Notes: a model not told the origin generated them from the sequence alone. 64,000 nt of DNA from Clostridiales bacterium (GCA_021204025.1 JAJQAC010000012.1:62001-126000), one strand, 5' to 3'; shown: positions 33,341-42,113, numbered from the stretch's first letter. Program-made: numbers and translations.

Positions 33341-34525
33341 ATGAAAGAGAAAAATCTGGATTTTGACAAAGTGATTGATCGCAGACATACGGACAGTCTG
33401 AAATACGATTTTGCGGTGAAACGCGGGAAACCGGCAGACGTGCTTCCGCTCTGGGTAGCGGATATGGATTTTATGACGTCGAGCCTGGTGATCGATGCGA
33501 TCGAAAAGCGGGTAAAGCACGGGATCTATGGCTACACAGAGAGCGGAGAGGGATATTTCGCGGCGGTCGCCGGCTGGATGAAGCACAGACATAACTGGGA
33601 TGTGAAAGAAAGCTGGATGGTAAGAACGCCGGGAGTGGTATTTGCGCTGGCGATGGCGGTAAAAGCCTGCACACGGGAAGGCGACGCCGTTATGATCCAG
33701 CAGCCGGTGTACTATCCTTTTTCGGAAGTGATCCGCGATAACAGACGGGAACTGGTAAGCAGCGACCTGAAACTGGGAGAAGACGGAAAATACCATATCG
33801 ATTTCACTGATTTTGAGAATAAGATTGTAGAAAATGAGGTGAAACTTTTTATACTGTGCAGTCCGCACAATCCGGTAAGCCGGGTCTGGACAAGAGAAGA
33901 GCTGCTGACGCTGGGTGAGATCTGCGAGAAGCATCATGTGACGGTCGTAAGTGACGAGATCCATGAGGACTTTGTCTTCGGGGACAGGAAGCACACGGTA
34001 TTTGCGGCATTAAAGAAGAAATTTGAGGAATTTACCATTACCTGTACTTCTCCGGCCAAGACCTTTAATTTGGCCGGTCTGCAGGTGTCCAATATCTTTA
34101 TTCCCAATGAAGAGCTGCGGAGGCGGTTTCGCGGGCAGATCGCTGCAGCTGGCTACAGCCAGCTGAATGCGGTGGCGCTGACGGCGTGCGAGGCCGCCTA
34201 TCGATATGGCGACGTCTGGTATGAAGCGTTGATGGATTATCTGGCAGGCAATATCGCCTATATGAAGGAATACTTGGAGCGGGAGCTGCCGGAGATACGG
34301 ATGATTGATCCGGAGGGCACCTATCTGGTGTGGCTGGATTTTGGCGGACTGCATCTGTCAGACGATGAGCTGGAAAATCTGATCGTGGAGAAAGCGAAGC
34401 TGTGGCTGGATGCCGGGACGATGTTCGGACCGGTGGGATCGGGATTTGAACGGGTTAACATTGCCTGCCCGAGACAGACGCTGGAGCGGGCGTTCAGCCA
34501 GTTAAAAGCAGCGATACGAGGTTGA
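33341..34525 (+). CDS. MalY/PatB-type aminotransferase-fold cystathionine beta-lyase
   Basis: The start is the ATG at 33341 (MKEKNLDFDKVIDRRHTDSL), with GGAG 6 bases upstream; an in-frame ATG four codons earlier lacks one. The 394-residue product is a class I/II PLP enzyme of the MalY/PatB group. VIDRRHTDSLKYDF at the start, PLWVADMDF near 43, ILCSPHNPVSRVW near 173 and the Schiff-base Lys in TCTSPAKTFNLAGLQVSN near 238 are diagnostic. These enzymes cleave C-S bonds in cystathionine or S-alkyl cysteines, giving homocysteine or thiols. It is followed immediately by tcdA. Confidence 0.9.
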   Translation: MKEKNLDFDKVIDRRHTDSLKYDFAVKRGKPADVLPLWVADMDFMTSSLVIDAIEKRVKHGIYGYTESGEGYFAAVAGWMKHRHNWDVKESWMVRTPGVVFALAMAVKACTREGDAVMIQQPVYYPFSEVIRDNRRELVSSDLKLGEDGKYHIDFTDFENKIVENEVKLFILCSPHNPVSRVWTREELLTLGEICEKHHVTVVSDEIHEDFVFGDRKHTVFAALKKKFEEFTITCTSPAKTFNLAGLQVSNIFIPNEELRRRFRGQIAAAGYSQLNAVALTACEAAYRYGDVWYEALMDYLAGNIAYMKEYLERELPEIRMIDPEGTYLVWLDFGGLHLSDDELENLIVEKAKLWLDAGTMFGPVGSGFERVNIACPRQTLERAFSQLKAAIRG

Positions 34526-34536
34526 AAAAGAGAAAA

Positions 34537-35301
34537 ATGTTAAATCAATTTTCAAGGACGGAGCTGCTGATTGGCAGAGATCATATGGAGCGGCTGTTTG
34601 CTTCCCGGGTGGCGGTTTTTGGCATCGGAGGCGTCGGCGGTTACACAGCGGAAGCTCTGGCACGGACGGGGATCGGCAGACTGGATCTGATTGACGATGA
34701 TAAGGTCTGCCTGACCAATCTGAACCGCCAGATCCTGGCGACCAGAGAGACGGTAGGCCGGTATAAGGTGGATGTGGCAAAGGAGCGGATCCTGAGTATT
34801 AATCCGGATGCGGATGTGCGGATCTACCGGACATTTTATACGCCGGAGACGGCGGATGCGTTTGACTTTACAGAATATGATTATATCGTGGACGCGATTG
34901 ATACCGTGACCGGCAAGATCGAACTGGCTGTGCGGGCGCAGGATGCCGGGACGCCGATTATCAGCTGTATGGGAGCAGGCAATAAGATGGACGCGTCCGC
35001 GTTTGAGGTGGCGGATCTCTATCAGACGAGCGTATGTCCGCTTGCGCGGGTGATGCGCCGGGAATGTAAGAAACGTGGGATTCGTAAATTAAAGGTGGTA
35101 TACTCGCGGGAACCGGCGATCGAACCGGCTGAGAATGAGGAGATCAGCTGCCGGACACACTGTATCTGCCCTCCGGGAACGGAGCGCAACTGCAGCGTAC
35201 GCCGTCATGTGCCGGGGAGCAATGCATTTGTACCGGCGGCAGCCGGGTTGATTATCGCAGGGGAAGTAGTGAAGGATCTGATTGGATGGGGCGTCTCTTG
35301 A
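34537..35301 (+). CDS. tcdA: tRNA threonylcarbamoyladenosine dehydratase (TcdA/CsdL, ThiF-family)
   Basis: The start is the ATG at 34537 (MLNQFSRTELLIGRDHMERL); an upstream TTG overlaps the preceding stop. The 254-residue E1-like enzyme has the adenylation motif VFGIGGVGGYTAEALARTG near residue 30, LIDDDKVCLTNLNRQILAT near 55 and DAIDTVTGKIEL near 117, a cysteine cluster CRTHCICPPGTERNC near residue 203, and a C-terminal PAAAGLIIAGEVVKDLIG helix. TcdA cyclises t6A to ct6A on tRNAs using ATP. A generic ThiF/MoeB sulfur-carrier role is the alternative, but N-terminus and length match TcdA. Its terminator overlaps its end. Confidence 0.88.
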   Translation: MLNQFSRTELLIGRDHMERLFASRVAVFGIGGVGGYTAEALARTGIGRLDLIDDDKVCLTNLNRQILATRETVGRYKVDVAKERILSINPDADVRIYRTFYTPETADAFDFTEYDYIVDAIDTVTGKIELAVRAQDAGTPIISCMGAGNKMDASAFEVADLYQTSVCPLARVMRRECKKRGIRKLKVVYSREPAIEPAENEEISCRTHCICPPGTERNCSVRRHVPGSNAFVPAAAGLIIAGEVVKDLIGWGVS

Positions 35302-35325
35302 CAGAGGCGCCCGTTATCTTATCTT
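35289..35325 (+). terminator. Terminator after tcdA
   Basis: GGGCGTCTC (35289-35297) pairs with GAGGCGCCC (35304-35312; one G-U), followed by GTTATCTTATCTT. Its 5' arm lies inside the last tcdA codons. Family A repeat copy 2 begins within this T-rich tail. Confidence 0.65.
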
Positions 35326-35498
35326 ATAGGAAAGTTCGGCCTATAAGATAAAAAGCCCTCCGGGCGGGATCGCACTGCGGCGGAGTGGAAGTATGTCGCT
35401 AAAGCGTCTACGCTCCGCTTCGGTCGTTGCTAAACGTGTGCCACTGGCACACAGCAACCGCCGCAGGCGGAGAATTCTGCTTTGCAGGATTCTTTTTT
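35321..35498 (+). repeat. Family A dispersed repeat, copy 2 (middle module inverted)
   Basis: It begins with hairpin ATCTTATAGG / CCTATAAGAT (35321-35349), then AAAAGCCCTCCGGGCGGG, the block GAAGTATGTCGCTAAAGCG, and the module TCTACGCTCCGCTTCGGTCG with hairpin TGTGCCA-C-TGGCACA. That module is the reverse complement of the equivalent part of copy 1. It ends in AGAATTCTGC-TTT-GCAGGATTCT. It supplies the last ~20 codons of the toxin gene on the other strand. Confidence 0.85.
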
Positions 35499-35798
35499 AT
35501 TAAATGCCCCATAATTTTGACGGTCATCAATGATATATTCTATTTTGACGGTAGATTCTTTGGTATAAATCTGGAACACAAGCCATAAATGTGGCCAGAA
35601 ATTCAGAACTCGATATTTCCTGGGGATATAAGCCAGCCGGGCACATCCGATTTCCGGAGTTTCTTCCAGATATGAGATCCCCTGATCATAGGAGTCCAGC
35701 AGGCGCAGAGCGCAGTCCTCCCCATTATCTCTTAAACATAATTCTACATAATAGTTCAATACGGTTTTTGCGTCAGGAGAGATGTCTACTTGATACAT
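35430..35798 (-). CDS. RelE/ParE-family toxin with repeat-derived C-terminus
   Basis: A 122-residue protein of the RelE/ParE toxin fold: YQVDISPDAKTVLNYYVELC, SLOT-like YLEETPEIGCARLAYIPRKY, and WLVFQIYTKESTVKIEYIID followed by DRQNYGAF, which is where relatives normally end (about 100 residues). The remaining 20 residues (KKESCKAEFSACGGCCVPVA) are encoded by Family A repeat copy 2. Family members cleave mRNA on ribosomes or inhibit gyrase. The gene overlaps the upstream antitoxin by 13 bases, the normal arrangement. Whether the added Cys-rich tail alters activity is unknown. Confidence 0.8.
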   Translation of the reverse strand: MYQVDISPDAKTVLNYYVELCLRDNGEDCALRLLDSYDQGISYLEETPEIGCARLAYIPRKYRVLNFWPHLWLVFQIYTKESTVKIEYIIDDRQNYGAFNKKESCKAEFSACGGCCVPVAHV

Positions 35799-36073
35799 AA
35801 GGTTCCTCCCGTGATCTTTTCACGAAGTTCTTTGCTGACAGATCTTGCGTTGAAATCTGGGGTTCCTTCTTTTCTACGTTCTTCCACCTCAATTAATTTT
35901 TCTCTCAACAGCAGTTGCATTTCCCGCTGATTGTAAGTGTTGATATCCATAACGACGAGATCACCTTCTCCATTTTTAGTCAGGAATACTGGTTCCTGTG
36001 TTTCTTTGCAGAGCTTAGAAATTTCATTATAATTTTTTCGTATAACAGCGGATGGTTTAATGATCGTTTGCAT
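35786..36073 (-). CDS. Phd/YefM-family antitoxin
   Basis: A 95-residue protein. The N-terminal Phd/YefM DNA-binding half is IIKPSAVIRKNYNEISKLCK and EPVFLTKNGEGDLVVMDINT; the C-terminal half is a charged helical region (LIEVEERRKEGTPDF) that wraps the toxin. It precedes and overlaps the toxin gene, forming a type II toxin-antitoxin module likely to repress its own promoter in the AT-rich stretch after 36073. The module sits between tcdA and metY with no mobile gene near. Confidence 0.83.
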   Translation of the reverse strand: MQTIIKPSAVIRKNYNEISKLCKETQEPVFLTKNGEGDLVVMDINTYNQREMQLLLREKLIEVEERRKEGTPDFNARSVSKELREKITGGTLCIK

Positions 36074-36152
36074 TTATATTTATAAAATTTGTGGTGAATT
36101 GTAGCGGTTATTAAAAAATCACTTTATTACAGAAAGTATATAAATCAAAATT

Positions 36153-36229
36153 GATAACAGGTTATCGCAAAGACCGATAGGGAAAGAACTATAAACATAT
36201 TGACAAAGTAGGTTTATAGGAATTATAAT
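36153..36229 (+). promoter_or_regulatory. Promoter of metY with LysR-type box and palindromic operator (site C)
   Basis: The perfect palindrome GATAAC-AG-GTTATC (36153-36166) lies 40 bases before a strong promoter: -35 TTGACA (36200-36205), 18-base spacer, -10 TATAAT (36224-36229). The inverted repeat CTATAAAC (36189-36196) / GTTTATAG (36212-36219) straddles the -35, so binding there would repress. The box and inverted repeat also occur at 18050-18148. Confidence 0.65.
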
Positions 36230-36330
36230 GTGACCATCACTTGCAGAAAGAGAAAATGCTTGAGAGCCGGATGATGAATGACCGGAATAAAAAGGAAAAA
36301 CCGATAACAGAGAAAAGGAGATCAGAGAAT

Positions 36331-37614
36331 ATGAGCGAATACAAATTTGAGACCTTACAGCTTCACGTAGGACAGGAACAGGCAGACCCGGCGACGGATT
36401 CGCGGGCGGTGCCGATCTATCAGACTACATCTTATGTGTTTCACAATTCCGCGCATGCGGCGGCGCGTTTCGGACTCGCTGATGCCGGTAACATCTATGG
36501 CAGACTGACCAATTCGACACAGGATGTGCTGGAAAAGAGACTGGCGGCGTTGGAGGGCGGAGTTGCGGCTCTGGCGGTTGCTTCCGGTGCGGCGGCGATT
36601 GCGTATACCGTCGAGGCGTTGGCGGGAGACGGCGGGCATATCGTATCCCAGAAAACGATCTATGGCGGCAGCTTCAATCTCTTTGAACATACATTCCCGC
36701 ATTATGGCATCACAACAACATTTGTGGATGCGCATAATCTGGAAGAAGTCGAAAACGCAATCCAGGACAATACGAGAGCTATCTATCTGGAGACGCTTGG
36801 TAATCCCAACAGTGATATCCCGGATATCGACGCGATCGCTAAGATCGCTCACAGGCACGGACTTCCGCTGGTCATTGACAATACCTTTGCAACCCCGTAC
36901 CTGCTGCGTCCGATCGAGCACGGCGCGGATATCGTTGTCCATTCGGCGACTAAGTTTATCGGCGGACACGGAACGACGCTGAGCGGCATTATTGTAGATT
37001 CCGGTAAGTTTGACTGGAAAGCAAGCGGAAATTATCCGGGAATCGCTGCTCCGAATCCGAGTTATCACGGTGTATCTTTTGTGGATGCGGCCGGACCGGC
37101 GGCATTTGTCACTTACATCCGCGCGATCCTGCTGCGCGATACCGGCGCGACGATCTCTCCGTTTAACGCATTTCTGCTGCTGCAGGGCGTGGAGACCCTC
37201 TCTCTGAGACTGGACCGCCATGTGGAAAACACAAAGAAGGTTGTGGATTATCTGGTTCACCATCCGCAGGTGGAGCATGTGAACCATCCGTCGCTTCCGG
37301 ATCATCCGGATCATGCGCTGTATGAGAGATATTTCCCGAACGGCGGCGCTTCCATCTTTACCTTTGAGATCCGGGGTGGCCAGGAGGAAGCACATAAGTT
37401 TATCGACAGCCTGAAGATCTTCTCTCTGCTGGCAAATGTAGCGGACGTCAAGAGTCTGGTGATCCATCCGGCGACAACAACCCATTCCCAGCTGACGGAG
37501 GAAGAACTGCTGGATCAGGGCATTAAGCCGAATACGATCCGTCTCTCGATCGGCACGGAGCATATCGACGATATCATTGCGGATCTGGAGCTGGGGTTTG
37601 CGGCTGTGAAATAA
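36331..37614 (+). CDS. metY: O-acetylhomoserine sulfhydrylase (aminocarboxypropyltransferase)
   Basis: The start is the ATG at 36331 (MSEYKFETLQLHVGQEQADP), with AAAGGAGATCAG upstream; the longer frame begins with a TTG that has no ribosome site. The 427-residue PLP enzyme has PIYQTTSYVFHNSAHAAARF near residue 26, NIYGRLTNSTQDVLEKRLAA, LAVASGAAAIAYTVEALA and the Schiff-base Lys in VVHSATKFIGGHGTTLSG near 208. The length and NIYGRLTNPT-like text separate it from the shorter MetB/MetC group. It makes homocysteine from O-acetylhomoserine and sulfide. metNIQ follows after 52 bases with no clear terminator, so sulfur assimilation and methionine uptake may share regulation. Confidence 0.92.
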   Translation: MSEYKFETLQLHVGQEQADPATDSRAVPIYQTTSYVFHNSAHAAARFGLADAGNIYGRLTNSTQDVLEKRLAALEGGVAALAVASGAAAIAYTVEALAGDGGHIVSQKTIYGGSFNLFEHTFPHYGITTTFVDAHNLEEVENAIQDNTRAIYLETLGNPNSDIPDIDAIAKIAHRHGLPLVIDNTFATPYLLRPIEHGADIVVHSATKFIGGHGTTLSGIIVDSGKFDWKASGNYPGIAAPNPSYHGVSFVDAAGPAAFVTYIRAILLRDTGATISPFNAFLLLQGVETLSLRLDRHVENTKKVVDYLVHHPQVEHVNHPSLPDHPDHALYERYFPNGGASIFTFEIRGGQEEAHKFIDSLKIFSLLANVADVKSLVIHPATTTHSQLTEEELLDQGIKPNTIRLSIGTEHIDDIIADLELGFAAVK

Positions 37615-37666
37615 AAGTTTTTTAGCTGGAAGATTTTAATTTTTATTTACAGAGGTAAATCAGAAC

Positions 37667-38707
37667 ATGATTCAAATCGAGGGAGTCAATAAGACCTTTT
37701 CCGGGAAATCAGGGGAGGTTCATGCACTGCAGGATGTGAGCCTGCATGTGGAGAAGGGTGATATTTACGGTATCATTGGTTTCTCGGGGGCTGGAAAATC
37801 GACTTTGATCCGTCTGGTAAATGGACTTGAGAAGCCGGACAGCGGTAAGGTAGCAGTGGAGGGCCGCGATCTGGAAAGTCTCGGAAAAGGGGAACTCAGA
37901 ATTTTGCGGCGCAAGATCGGGATGGTATTTCAGCAGTTTAATCTGCTGGAGTCCAAGACGGTCTATCATAATATCGCTCTTCCGCTGATTCTTGCCGGCA
38001 TGCCGAAAACAGAGATTAGTGAAAAGGTTGCCAGGGTGCTGCGTTTTGTTGAACTGGAGGACAAGAGAGACGCTCATGTGAGCCAGCTTTCCGGAGGACA
38101 GAAGCAGCGAGTCGGGATTGCGCGTGCGCTGGCGACCGATCCGGATCTGCTGCTTTGTGATGAGGCGACCAGTGCTCTCGATCCGCAGACGACGGAGGCG
38201 ATTCTCAAACTGCTCAGGCGTGTCAATCGCGAGATGGGAGTCACGATTCTGCTGATTACGCATCAGATGGATGTCATCCGCATGATCTGTAATAAAGTGG
38301 CGGTTATGGAAAATGGCTGCATCGTTGAGAGGGGGCGGGTTGTGGATGTCTTTGGCAGTCCGCAGATGCCTGTGACCAGGCGTTTTGTCCGCACAGTTGT
38401 CAATGACCGGATCCCGGAGAGCATCATCCGTCTTCTGAGTGAACAGACAGAACATTATCAGATCGACCGGCTCAAGTTTATCGGCTCCAGTGTCAAACGT
38501 CCCGTTATCTCTGACATCTGCCATGTAGATGGCATAGTGGTCAATATCCTTGGTGCCACGGTGCAGGAACTGCAGGAAAGTGTGATGTGTGTATTTATCT
38601 TGCAGTTGATTGGCAAAGAAGAACAGATTGAGCAGGCAGAGGCGCAGATTGATGCCGCCGGCGTGCTGCGGGAAAGGGTGGTGGCGGATGAATGGAAGAA
38701 TTATTAA
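37667..38707 (+). CDS. metN: Methionine ABC transporter ATPase
   Basis: A 346-residue ATPase with Walker A GFSGAGKSTLIRLVNGLE, signature LSGGQKQRVGIARALAT, Walker B LLLCDEATSALDPQTT and H-loop ITHQMDVIRMICNKVAVME. The C-terminal NIL regulatory domain (from about residue 265, HYQIDRLKFIGSSVKRPVIS) binds methionine and inhibits transport in MetN proteins. It overlaps metI by 16 bases. Together with MetI and the MetQ lipoprotein it imports D/L-methionine. Confidence 0.94.
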   Translation: MIQIEGVNKTFSGKSGEVHALQDVSLHVEKGDIYGIIGFSGAGKSTLIRLVNGLEKPDSGKVAVEGRDLESLGKGELRILRRKIGMVFQQFNLLESKTVYHNIALPLILAGMPKTEISEKVARVLRFVELEDKRDAHVSQLSGGQKQRVGIARALATDPDLLLCDEATSALDPQTTEAILKLLRRVNREMGVTILLITHQMDVIRMICNKVAVMENGCIVERGRVVDVFGSPQMPVTRRFVRTVVNDRIPESIIRLLSEQTEHYQIDRLKFIGSSVKRPVISDICHVDGIVVNILGATVQELQESVMCVFILQLIGKEEQIEQAEAQIDAAGVLRERVVADEWKNY

Positions 38708-39372
38708 AGACTAAGATTTTTAAGGTATCCCTGGAACGGCTGCTTTTAAATGGGAGTCAGACGGTATATATGGTGGGATGGGCACTGGTGATCGGAACGG
38801 TAATCGGCAGCGTCATGGCGCTGGGACTGGTGCTTTGCCGTAAGGGCGGCCTGGCAGAAAATAAAGTCGTCTTTACAGTTCTGAGTTTCTATATCAACGT
38901 AGTAAGAAGCATCCCTTTTGTCATTCTGTTGGTGACGATCATGCCGGTCACCCGCGCGATCGTAGGAACAACGATCGGGAGCACCGCGGCGCTGGTGCCG
39001 CTGGTCGTGTACATCAGTCCGTATCTGGCAAGGCTCATTGAGAACAGCCTGCTGGAAATCAATTCGGGCATACTGGAGGCTGCTCAGGCTATGGGGGCAA
39101 GTACGTGGCAGATCATCCGGTATTTCCTGGTACCGGAGACACTGGGGTCGATTGTGCTGGCACTGACGACGGGAACGATCGGACTGCTGGGCGCGTCTGC
39201 GATGGCCGGCTATGTCGGCGGCGGTGGTGTGGGCGATCTGGCGCTTACATATGGTTATGAGAAAATGAACACACCGTTAATGATCCTGACGGTTGTCATT
39301 CTGGTCATCATGGTGCAGGCATTGCAGTTTTTGGGAAATACAATTTCCGGGAAACTGAGAGAATATCGTTAA
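38692..39372 (+). CDS. metI: Methionine ABC transporter permease
   Basis: A 226-residue permease with five hydrophobic helices. The family-typical NVVRSIPFVILLVTIMPVTR (near residue 67), the EAA loop GILEAAQAMGASTWQIIRYF and the end YVGGGGVGDLALTYGYEKMN match MetI closely. It forms the homodimeric channel for MetN. The start lies within metN (AGGGTGGTGG precedes it), implying coupling. Confidence 0.94.
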   Translation: MEELLKTKIFKVSLERLLLNGSQTVYMVGWALVIGTVIGSVMALGLVLCRKGGLAENKVVFTVLSFYINVVRSIPFVILLVTIMPVTRAIVGTTIGSTAALVPLVVYISPYLARLIENSLLEINSGILEAAQAMGASTWQIIRYFLVPETLGSIVLALTTGTIGLLGASAMAGYVGGGGVGDLALTYGYEKMNTPLMILTVVILVIMVQALQFLGNTISGKLREYR

Positions 39373-39446
39373 AGTGTTTCACTTAAGCGGGTAAGTGGAC
39401 GGAATCACAATGTCATGAGGACAGGCGACAAAATGCATGTATGCAT

Positions 39447-39507
39447 TTGAGGAGCAACAAAAGAAGTTTATGATAAAATGAGATTTCACATTGGCATGGC
39501 CGATGTG
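39447..39507 (+). promoter_or_regulatory. Possible separate promoter and leader hairpin of metQ
   Basis: -35-like TTGAGG (39447-39452), 16-base spacer, -10 TATGAT (39469-39474), then a leader hairpin CACATTGG-CAT-GGCCGATGTG (39487-39507; loops with one G-U). It would let metQ be made in excess of metNI, as is usual for binding proteins. No SAM riboswitch or T-box was recognised. Confidence 0.45.
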
Positions 39508-39529
39508 AGAATAAAAAAGGAGAATTATT

Positions 39530-40459
39530 ATGAAAAAATCATGGATTGCAATATCATTATTGATCGCAGCGATGGGCCTGACTGCCTGCGGCGGGTCATC
39601 ATCCACGGCGGCGACAACAGCAGCAGTGGCGACAGAAGCAGCCGAGAGTGAGACAGAAGAGATTGCGGGAGATACAGAAGCGGCAAAAGCAGATACCGGA
39701 AACTCAGCGGAGTCTGCTTCTGATGGGAAGACCGAGATTATCTATGGCAAATCTCAGGGACCCTATACGGAATTGTTTGAAGCGGCGATTATCCCGATCC
39801 TGGAAGAACAGGGATATACACTTAAGGGGATTGATTTCTCAGATCTGCAGACTGCTGACGTTGGGTTGAACGATGGAGATGTTGATGTCAATGTAGAACA
39901 GCATACCGCTTATTGCGAGAATTTTAATGCCAACTACAACGGAGATCTGGTTCCGATCAGTCCGATTCCGACAGTACCGGCAGGCGTTTATTCGGTCAAT
40001 CATGAGACGTTGGATGAGATTCCGGACGGCGCTAAGGTCGCGGTTCCGAATGACGCTTCCAATACGGCGCGCTGCTATCTGATGCTTCAGAAGATCGGCT
40101 GGATCACGCTGGATGAGAACGCGGACAGTACAGCCGTCACACAGGATGATATTGTGGAGAATCCTCATAATATTGAGTTCACAGAGATGAAGAGTCTGAC
40201 AATTCCGGCGGCAATTCAGGATTTTGACTATGTGGCGATCACCGGCAGCGTGGTTTACAACGCGGGGATTGACGCTTCCACGGCTCTGGCGAACGAGGAC
40301 ATTCAGGATCACCTGGTTCTTCAGGTAGTAGTTAAAGAAGAAAATAAGGATGCAGCCTGGGCAAAGGCGATTGTAGATGCCTATCATTCAGACGAGTTTA
40401 AGCAGTATATGAAAGAAAATAACGATGGTCTGTGGTGGGTCCCGGAAGAACTGCAGTAA
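39530..40459 (+). CDS. metQ: Methionine-binding lipoprotein MetQ
   Basis: A 309-residue lipoprotein with lipobox LTACG (Cys at residue 20), an Ala/Thr/Glu-rich linker to about 60, and the NlpA/MetQ fold. KTEIIYGKSQGPYTELFEAA is the typical first strand; NDGDVDVNVEQHTAYCENFN, KVAVPNDASNTARCYLMLQK and the end YHSDEFKQYMKENNDGLWW follow. It binds methionine outside the membrane for MetNI. AAAAAGGAG precedes the ATG. Its linker is longer than in most family members. Confidence 0.92.
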   Translation: MKKSWIAISLLIAAMGLTACGGSSSTAATTAAVATEAAESETEEIAGDTEAAKADTGNSAESASDGKTEIIYGKSQGPYTELFEAAIIPILEEQGYTLKGIDFSDLQTADVGLNDGDVDVNVEQHTAYCENFNANYNGDLVPISPIPTVPAGVYSVNHETLDEIPDGAKVAVPNDASNTARCYLMLQKIGWITLDENADSTAVTQDDIVENPHNIEFTEMKSLTIPAAIQDFDYVAITGSVVYNAGIDASTALANEDIQDHLVLQVVVKEENKDAAWAKAIVDAYHSDEFKQYMKENNDGLWWVPEELQ

Positions 40460-40555
40460 ACAGCCGGTATGATCAGCAGATCAGCAGAATCCATACGGAA
40501 ATTATGCGGTAAATAACAGATTATTTTTGTTATCCATTGTATTTAACAGGAATTA

Positions 40556-40592
40556 TGACCCGGATAAGCAGATGCAATCCGGGTCAGTTTCT
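40556..40592 (+). terminator. Terminator-like hairpin after metQ
   Basis: TGACCCGGAT (40556-40565) pairs with ATCCGGGTCA (40577-40586), followed by GTTTCTGTT. It separates metQ from the second M20 gene. Confidence 0.6.
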
Positions 40593-40683
40593 GTTACAAT
40601 ATAAGAAAATGCCGGGGCATCTGCCGGATAGCAGGAGAATTGTCGGCGGAAGGCATCAATGGAAAGAGCAGGAGGATAAGATT

Positions 40684-42003
40684 TTGGACGCGACAGAAAA
40701 AAGAATCATCGAGGAAATTGACGCAAAGAGAGAGGAGATTCTGGAGTTCGCCAGAGACATCTATACGCACGCGGAACTGGGATATAAGGAATTTAGGACT
40801 TCCGGCAAATTTGTCGAAAAGATGGAAGCGCTGCATCTTCCGGTAGAAAAAGAGCTGGCGGTTACCGGCGCAAAAGCTTATTTGAATCCGGAAAAGAAGG
40901 ATACGATCAGTCTGGCGCTGATCGGGGAGCTGGACGCGCTGCGCATCCCGGCTCATGAGTATGTAAATCCGGAGACAGAGGCGGCTCACTGCTGTGGTCA
41001 TCACGCACAGATGGCGGGAGTTTTTGGCGCGGCGCTGGCACTGACGGTGCCGGAAGTGGCAAAGAAGCTCGACGGTCAGGTGGTGTTCTTTGCGACGCCG
41101 GCGGAGGAATACGGTGAGATCGAATTTAAGAACCGGCTGCGGGCAGAAGGAAAGATTCGATATGGGGGAGGAAAATGCGAACTGATCCGGATCGGAGCGT
41201 TTGATGATATTGATCTGTGTCTGGCGCATCACAGCGCGCCGGTGGACGCGATCCAGATCGGCAACGGGACGGGAAATGGTTTTGTCTCTAAAGTAATCCG
41301 TTATAAAGGAAAAGCGGCTCATGCGGCAGGGGCACCTGATAAGGGGATCAATGCGCTGTCCGCGGCGTCCCTGGGATTGCAGGCGCTGGGCGTAAACAGG
41401 GAGACCTTCCGGGATGAGGACTGTGTGCGTGTTCATCCGATTATCACAAAGGGAGGCAGTCTGGTTAACGTGATACCGGATGAGGTCGTGCTGGAGACTC
41501 TGGTACGGGGAAAGACGATTGAGGCCTTTACGGATGCAGCTGTAAAGACAGACCGTTCTTTTAAGGCAGGGGCGCTGGCAATGGGAGCGACGGTAGAGAT
41601 CGAGACGGTGCCGGGATATCTGCCGAGTCTCGCGGAAGAACCGCTGCCGGAGCTGCGTCAGGCGGCAGAGACGGCAGCACCGGAAAAGGAGATTATCCGT
41701 CTGAACAGGCATTCCGGCGGTTCCACGGACGTTGGCGACGTCCAGCATCTGATGCCGGTTTATACCTTCCGCACCGGGGGGATCCGGGGCGGTCTGCATC
41801 AGGTGGATTTTGCGGTCGTCAATGAGGAAGAGGCTTATATCAATACGGCGAAAATCTTCGCGTTGACGGCGTATTACCTGCTGAAAGACGGGGCGGCGAG
41901 AAGCCGTGAACTGGCCGGAAATTATCAGCCGGTATTTAAAAATAAAGAGGAATATATCGCATTTATGGATAAATTTGACTCGACGGAGACGTATGTGGGG
42001 TGA
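40684..42003 (+). CDS. M20D-family amidohydrolase, AbgB-like
   Basis: The start is placed at TTG 40684, because CAGGAGGATAAG lies 7 bases before it and family similarity begins there; the frame is open further upstream but overlaps the terminator-like hairpin. The 439-residue product has the M20D motif AAHCCGHHAQMAGVFGAAL near residue 102, FFATPAEEYGEIEF near 139, a YKGKAAHAAGAPDKGINALS dimerisation region and GGSTDVGDVQHLMPVYTFRT near 355. These features resemble AbgB/p-aminobenzoyl-glutamate hydrolases and related N-acyl amino acid hydrolases. It may release an amino acid from an acyl or aryl conjugate to support the methionine and peptide uptake genes before it. Confidence 0.83.
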   Translation: MDATEKRIIEEIDAKREEILEFARDIYTHAELGYKEFRTSGKFVEKMEALHLPVEKELAVTGAKAYLNPEKKDTISLALIGELDALRIPAHEYVNPETEAAHCCGHHAQMAGVFGAALALTVPEVAKKLDGQVVFFATPAEEYGEIEFKNRLRAEGKIRYGGGKCELIRIGAFDDIDLCLAHHSAPVDAIQIGNGTGNGFVSKVIRYKGKAAHAAGAPDKGINALSAASLGLQALGVNRETFRDEDCVRVHPIITKGGSLVNVIPDEVVLETLVRGKTIEAFTDAAVKTDRSFKAGALAMGATVEIETVPGYLPSLAEEPLPELRQAAETAAPEKEIIRLNRHSGGSTDVGDVQHLMPVYTFRTGGIRGGLHQVDFAVVNEEEAYINTAKIFALTAYYLLKDGAARSRELAGNYQPVFKNKEEYIAFMDKFDSTETYVG

Positions 42004-42113
42004 GATGGGCTCCCTGATTGGGACAAGTCGAGACGGTAATAAATTTCATTCCAGAGAGGACTATTTTGGAGAATGACCCGGATAAATAATCTAATTAAAT
42101 TTAGTATAAGATC

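Noticed and set aside
36074..36330. Possible SAM riboswitch or T-box before metY, metN or metQ
   Set aside because: No S-box or T-box core sequence (such as the T-box GGTGG-type bulge) was found; protein operators explain the visible repeats.
36355..37563. A 402-codon open frame on the minus strand opposite metY, and similar long frames opposite the M20 gene (40594-41799) and the MalY-type gene (32999-33994)
   Set aside because: They lie fully or mostly antisense to well-recognised genes, have no family motifs, and arise from the codon bias of the sense strand.
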